A stretch of DNA of 64,000 nucleotides from Gliomastix tumulicola (lineage: Eukaryota; Ascomycota; Sordariomycetes; Hypocreales; Bionectriaceae), in the NCBI GenBank assembly GCA_001599755.1, contig BCHX01000001.1:4960001-5024000 (forward strand), in the 5' to 3' direction. Positions within the stretch are counted from its first letter, which is position 1. Each line of letters starts with the position of its first letter. The notes beneath the pieces are model-generated. The model was not told the origin of the DNA. It made no database searches and was given only the letters and a program-made list of their open reading frames with translations. A program made the translations under genes and the position numbers. Positions 60,076 through 64,000 of this stretch are shown here, in pieces.

Positions 60076-60898
60076 GGTGCAGGCGAGTCGGGGGTGATGA
60101 TGATTCGGATTCGTGGGTTTTTGTATCGGCTTTGCGGGGCGGTCGAGCCTCTTGATCGGTTGAAAATGACAAAATCGATGACCGGGAGCAAAAGGGCAGA
60201 AATAGGGGACAACAACTTTTGCAGGGTGTACCGGCTGACCACTGAGTCTTTGGCAAGGAAGAGTGGGAGAGGAAGGAAATGTTGGTGACGGAGGGAGGAA
60301 AAGTGGAAGATTTGATTCAGTGCTTTCTGGCTGGTGGAGGCGGCGGAGGTTCCACAACTGCGCTTGTTGAGGAGGGGATTTGCTGACGAAGGTCGAACGG
60401 GGGACACTATGCGCCTACCAGCAAGGGCGAGTACAAACGGATAGGCCTAGCTCTGGCCGGGCTTTGCCTACAGCGATTTTTTTTTAGCAGCTGGAATTCC
60501 GACGTCCACAAAGCACAACCCAAATGGGGTCCTACTGGAGGAAACGAGGAGCCCAAGGTTCAGGAATGTTACTGGCTGGAAGGCGGGGTGGTGGGGTAAT
60601 AGAGTTGGCGCCTGAGCTCTCAGGCATCAATAACTATGCCCCACTTGCCCCGCCCCTCGCACCTTCCATTCGGACTGTCACGTGCTCTCGTGAGGTGGTT
60701 CCTTCTCTAACACGTCCCACGTCCTACGCGTCTTGTCGCGTCTGCCCTCATGCTCAAGACAATCCGCTCCACGGATCTCCCTACGTCGACGACGAGGCGT
60801 GAAATGATATTGACATCTTGAGTCATCATTGAACTTGGCAATCTCGATTGAGCATCCATCATCTTCCAGGGCTCGGATGAGTCTCTGGTTCTGCCAGC
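60076..60898. other. Divergent promoter region (importin alpha / POT1)
   Basis: About 820 bp between divergent genes. It contains an ACGCGT box at 60726-60731. No further gene is seen. Confidence 0.5.
60726..60731. promoter_or_regulatory. ACGCGT (MCB-like) box upstream of POT1
   Basis: A palindromic ACGCGT lies about 170 bp upstream of the POT1 start. The MBF complex of yeasts binds this core to drive G1/S genes. Its use here is inference and a chance match is possible. Confidence 0.3.
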
Positions 60899-63141
60899 AT
60901 GGCGACGCCCAACAAGCTCGAAGAGATGCAGGCTTGCCTCAAGCTGACATCCATAAAATCTATCCTCGATGACGAGGTGGAGCAGTATTCGATGGTCAAC
61001 ATTGCTGGAGTTGCGGTCAGATTCTCGGCCCCCATCCCTACCAGGAGATCAGGTATGATATCGTGATGCCTTATCAAGCGGGTAACCTGAACTCTACTAA
61101 CAAAGCTTAGACTACAAATGCACCATTTATCTGCGAGATAAGTCTAACGAAGACAAGGCAGATGATGAGCTGGAAGTCCACATGTTCAAAGCCAAGGATG
61201 AGATGCCGAAGCTCCAGCTTTGTGACATAGTAGTCGTCTTGCAAGCGAAAGTTAGATTCCTCGTCCCCCAGACGCAGAGATCATATAAGTATTGACATTA
61301 CTGCCCAGGTCCAGAAGCGCGACTTCCAGGCCCCATCTCTCTTGATCAATTTCAACAGTATCATCAGACTGTACGACCACAGTCAGATCCCGCGCGCCCC
61401 TAAGCCCGCTGTGCCTGATCTATCCCGTTCTTGCTTCCCAAGCAACTGCAGAGGGGCTAGCCGTTTACCTAGCAGTTTTGAGTCGGAATACATCTCACAA
61501 CTATACCAACGTCTGGACAAGACGCACCTCCCACATCAGGGCGAGTGGGAGGTTCACGTGATTAAATCCCAGGACGTCCGCGACAAGTTCGCCGAGCTGC
61601 AGAAGATCGAAACAGGCAGCTTTTACGACATTATTGTCCAAGTGATCAGATGGCACGATGGACGTGGCAATATCACGCTCTGGGTCTCAGACTACTCGGA
61701 GAACCCGGCATTCTTTAACCACAGCATCATGAGCGGCGAATTGTCCGAACACCAAGAGGGTGATCCATATGGCTACAATGCCAAGTTCACCAAGAGCAAG
61801 AAGAAGAAAGACCCGGTATGGACCGGGCCTTATGGGAGGAGGAGTATGCAAATCACTTGCTACGATGAGCACGCCGCAGCCATACGCGAGAATGAGATGA
61901 AGCCTGGAGATTGGGTCAAGCTGAAAAATGTACAGGTCAAGTACGGCAGCAACGGTGCGAATCTAGAAGGGTTCCTTCGTCATGATGAATCCCGTGCCGG
62001 AACACCCAAAGTAAATGTCTATCAGCTCGATCCATCTGAGGACCCGGAAACCATGGATCCATGCTTGAAGAATGCAATCAAGCGGAAACGAGACTACGAG
62101 AGGAGCCGAAAAAAGGAGCTCAAAGAGGTTGAAGAAGCTGCTACCGCTGGTGCGAAGCGGAAAGCAGCCGTAACAGCCGATACCTCAAAATCGAGACGCA
62201 GGAAGCTTCGAGCAGCAAAGAACAAGACCGGAGTCAAAACTGATGGTGACCAAAACGACAAGAGCAGTGAGGCGAACAACGAACGGAGTCGTCAGTCAAG
62301 TCCTGAGGCAGATGTCACCTCGATCAAGCTCAACCCACACGGTTTGTTTTCCGTCGCCGATCCCGCAAGCTGCGTTACTGACCGAGCCTTAGTCAATTGC
62401 GAACATCACACAGCCACTCCGAGCATCATCTCGGACATGATCAGGACAACATACCACAAAGTGCAGATTGACGGCAAAGATGTATCTCTCCCTCTTCCAT
62501 TCGCAAATCTCAACTACCGTGCCCATGTCCGCGTCACCGACTTTGCCCCTGCAGACCTCCGCGACTTCACATTCGCAAGGAAGACATCTGAGTTCGACGC
62601 TCTTTCCGACAACGAGGAGTCAGACTACGCATCAGATAGCGATGGAAGCCTATCAGACTCCGACAACCGAACATGGGAGTGGCGCTTCTTCCTGGAGCTC
62701 GAGGATGCTCATGATGAGGAGAAGGAGAAGATATGGGTGGTTGTGGATAATCAATCTGCTCAGTGTCTCATCGGTCTTGACGCGTCAAACCTGAGATCCG
62801 ATAAGGCGACCCTTGAGACGCTCCGTGAAACCCTCTTCGTCCTCTGGGGCAACTTGGCCGAAGAGAAGATAGCCAGTGAGAAATCGCCGGCCGTACCTAA
62901 ACGGGTCCAAAAGGCTATCAACCCGGATCGCCCGCCCCCTGACAGCTCCGACATCGAGGACAACGATGACGACAATCGGCAGAAGCCCGCTATGAAGGTT
63001 GCGAATCTTCCCTTCTCCTGCTGTATCCGCCAGTATGGCATTAAAGTCCGGGAGAGCGACCCTGACAAAGCTGACGCTGGAGATGGTTTCCGTTGGCAAC
63101 GCGTGTACGGACTGTTTGGGACAAGAGTCTCCGCCCCTTGA
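60899..63141 (+). CDS. Protection of telomeres protein 1 (POT1-like)
   Basis: Three exons, 60899-61052, 61111-61250 and 61309-63141, with two 58-bp introns; 708 residues. The first OB fold covers about residues 10-150 and contains DYKCTIYLRDKS and LQLCDIVVVLQAKVQ, the pattern of telomere end-binding proteins. A second OB fold at about 176-325 matches the POT1 single-strand DNA-binding module (WEVHVIKSQDV, FYDIIVQVIRWHDGRGNITLWVSDYSENP). A basic linker rich in Lys and Arg follows (about 340-420), then a C-terminal region with an acidic patch. It should bind the G-rich telomeric overhang and protect chromosome ends with shelterin partners. Both splices preserve frame. It is divergent from importin alpha. 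Confidence 0.9.
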
Positions 63142-63821
63142 TTCGTTCACGACTGCTTGCGTCTATATAATGATCCGAATATTGGACAGCATCAAGGAGG
63201 AGATGGCAGAGAGTCATGCCAAAGCTACAAATGACTAGTATACATAAGTGCCCGCAGGTTACGGCGAAACATAGCGGAAGGGTTAAGGGGAATTACGATA
63301 ACATGACTCCATGTTTCTAAAGATATTTTATGCTTCATATGGACGGGCATTCGACAGGCTCATCTTTCTTTCACCTACATCTACAGGTGATAAAAATAGC
63401 TTCTAATATATGAATTATTAATAGGCTGGTTACTGCTCTCTGCACATCAATAACCAGGAGCTCACTCGTACAGATAGATATTGTCCATTCCAGAGACTGT
63501 TCTCTTCAGTATCTACTGCGACACTCCGTCGAAATAAAAATTGCAATCCAGGATTCATGACTGGCCAAGTGGCCACAGAAAAGAAGTACAGAGATAAATA
63601 ACATATGAGACACCAAACCAGGTCATCATCACAATCGCCTTCCCCCCGCCAAGCCGTGAGAGTAAATCTGTTCGCCGAAGAAGACAAAAAAACAACGTCA
63701 ACCATTTCCATACCGTGCCCCTGCGCGTCGAGACACGCGCCGCCAAGGACCAGACCAAGCATATACCGTAGAGGAAAGAACGAGGAAAAGAGAGAGATAT
63801 AGCAAATATTAGATAACGCTT
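63142..63821. other. Convergent 3' intergenic region
   Basis: AT-rich 3' flanks of POT1 and the partial gene at the window edge. No further gene is seen. Confidence 0.5.
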
Positions 63822-64000
63822 TCAATCACCGAGGATATCATCATCCAGAGCTCCGGTCTGGACCCTCTGGTTGTCATCGTCGTCGTCGTCGCTGACAAAG
63901 GGATCAATGTCTTCCTCAGCCTCGCGCTCGGCCTCCTCGTTGTGCTCATCCTCAATAGGATCTTCCAGAATGTCCCCAGCATCGGGCTCGTCATCCGAGC
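63822..64000 (-). CDS. 3' end of an acidic protein gene (cut by window edge)
   Basis: The last 58 codons and stop of a minus-strand gene. They encode a strongly acidic tail: SDDEPDAGDILEDPIEDE at the start, then EDIDPFVSDDDDDD and the end TGALDDDILGD. This frame is preferred over the alternative, which gives a Met/Thr/Ser/Arg-rich peptide, because the acidic tail is coherent. The identity of the protein cannot be told from this fragment. Confidence 0.55.
   Translation of the reverse strand, partial: SDDEPDAGDILEDPIEDEHNEEAEREAEEDIDPFVSDDDDDDNQRVQTGALDDDILGD

Noticed and set aside
33573..64000. A biosynthetic or virulence gene cluster around the Zn(II)2Cys6 factor
   Set aside because: Neighbours are unrelated housekeeping genes; no backbone enzyme such as PKS, NRPS or terpene cyclase is present.

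Overview
The window looks like a nuclear chromosome segment of a filamentous ascomycete, probably Sordariomycetes and perhaps Hypocreales or Glomerellales. The evidence is GC-rich coding sequence, mostly short GT-AG introns (51-155 bp, with outliers of 250 and 367 bp), genes on both strands without operons, and clearly fungal products (Zn(II)2Cys6 factor, GT15 mannosyltransferase, fungal POT1, short kinesin-3). I could not fix the species. All exon coordinates come from reading splice sites by eye and checking that the reading frame is preserved.

Left part (1-22.2 kb): CutC-family protein (+), secreted alkaline phosphatase (-), queuine tRNA-ribosyltransferase accessory subunit (-), a multispanning LCCL-domain membrane protein (+), a glutamine-rich nuclear-type protein (-), an Any1-like PQ-loop membrane protein (-) and the large purine enzyme FGAM synthase (+).

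Middle part (22.2-33.57 kb): about 11.4 kb with no coding sequence I can support. It is not AT-rich, so it does not look like a RIP-mutated transposon. It holds several G-quadruplex-type tracts, a 7-bp tandem repeat and other simple sequence, and it lies upstream of a large Zn(II)2Cys6 transcription factor.

Right part (33.57-64 kb): dense housekeeping genes. In order: Zn(II)2Cys6 factor (+), WDR83/MORG1-like WD40 protein (+), KRE2/MNT1-type mannosyltransferase (-), an unknown protein (-), a gamma-tubulin complex component (GCP5-like, +), an acyl-protein-thioesterase-like protein lacking catalytic Ser and His (-), a short kinesin-3 (-), a GT25 glycosyltransferase (+), an AT-hook protein (+), aprataxin/Hnt3 (+), a DHX29/DHX57-type DEAH helicase (-), importin alpha (-), POT1 (+), and the acidic 3' end of a further gene (-) cut by the window edge.

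I see no biosynthetic cluster, mobile element, tRNA, rRNA or CRISPR array. The genes are functionally unrelated neighbours. The points most worth a second look are the gene-free 11.4 kb, the predicted pseudo-hydrolase, the in-frame AT-hook extension beyond a UGA, and simple-sequence repeats sitting inside several introns.
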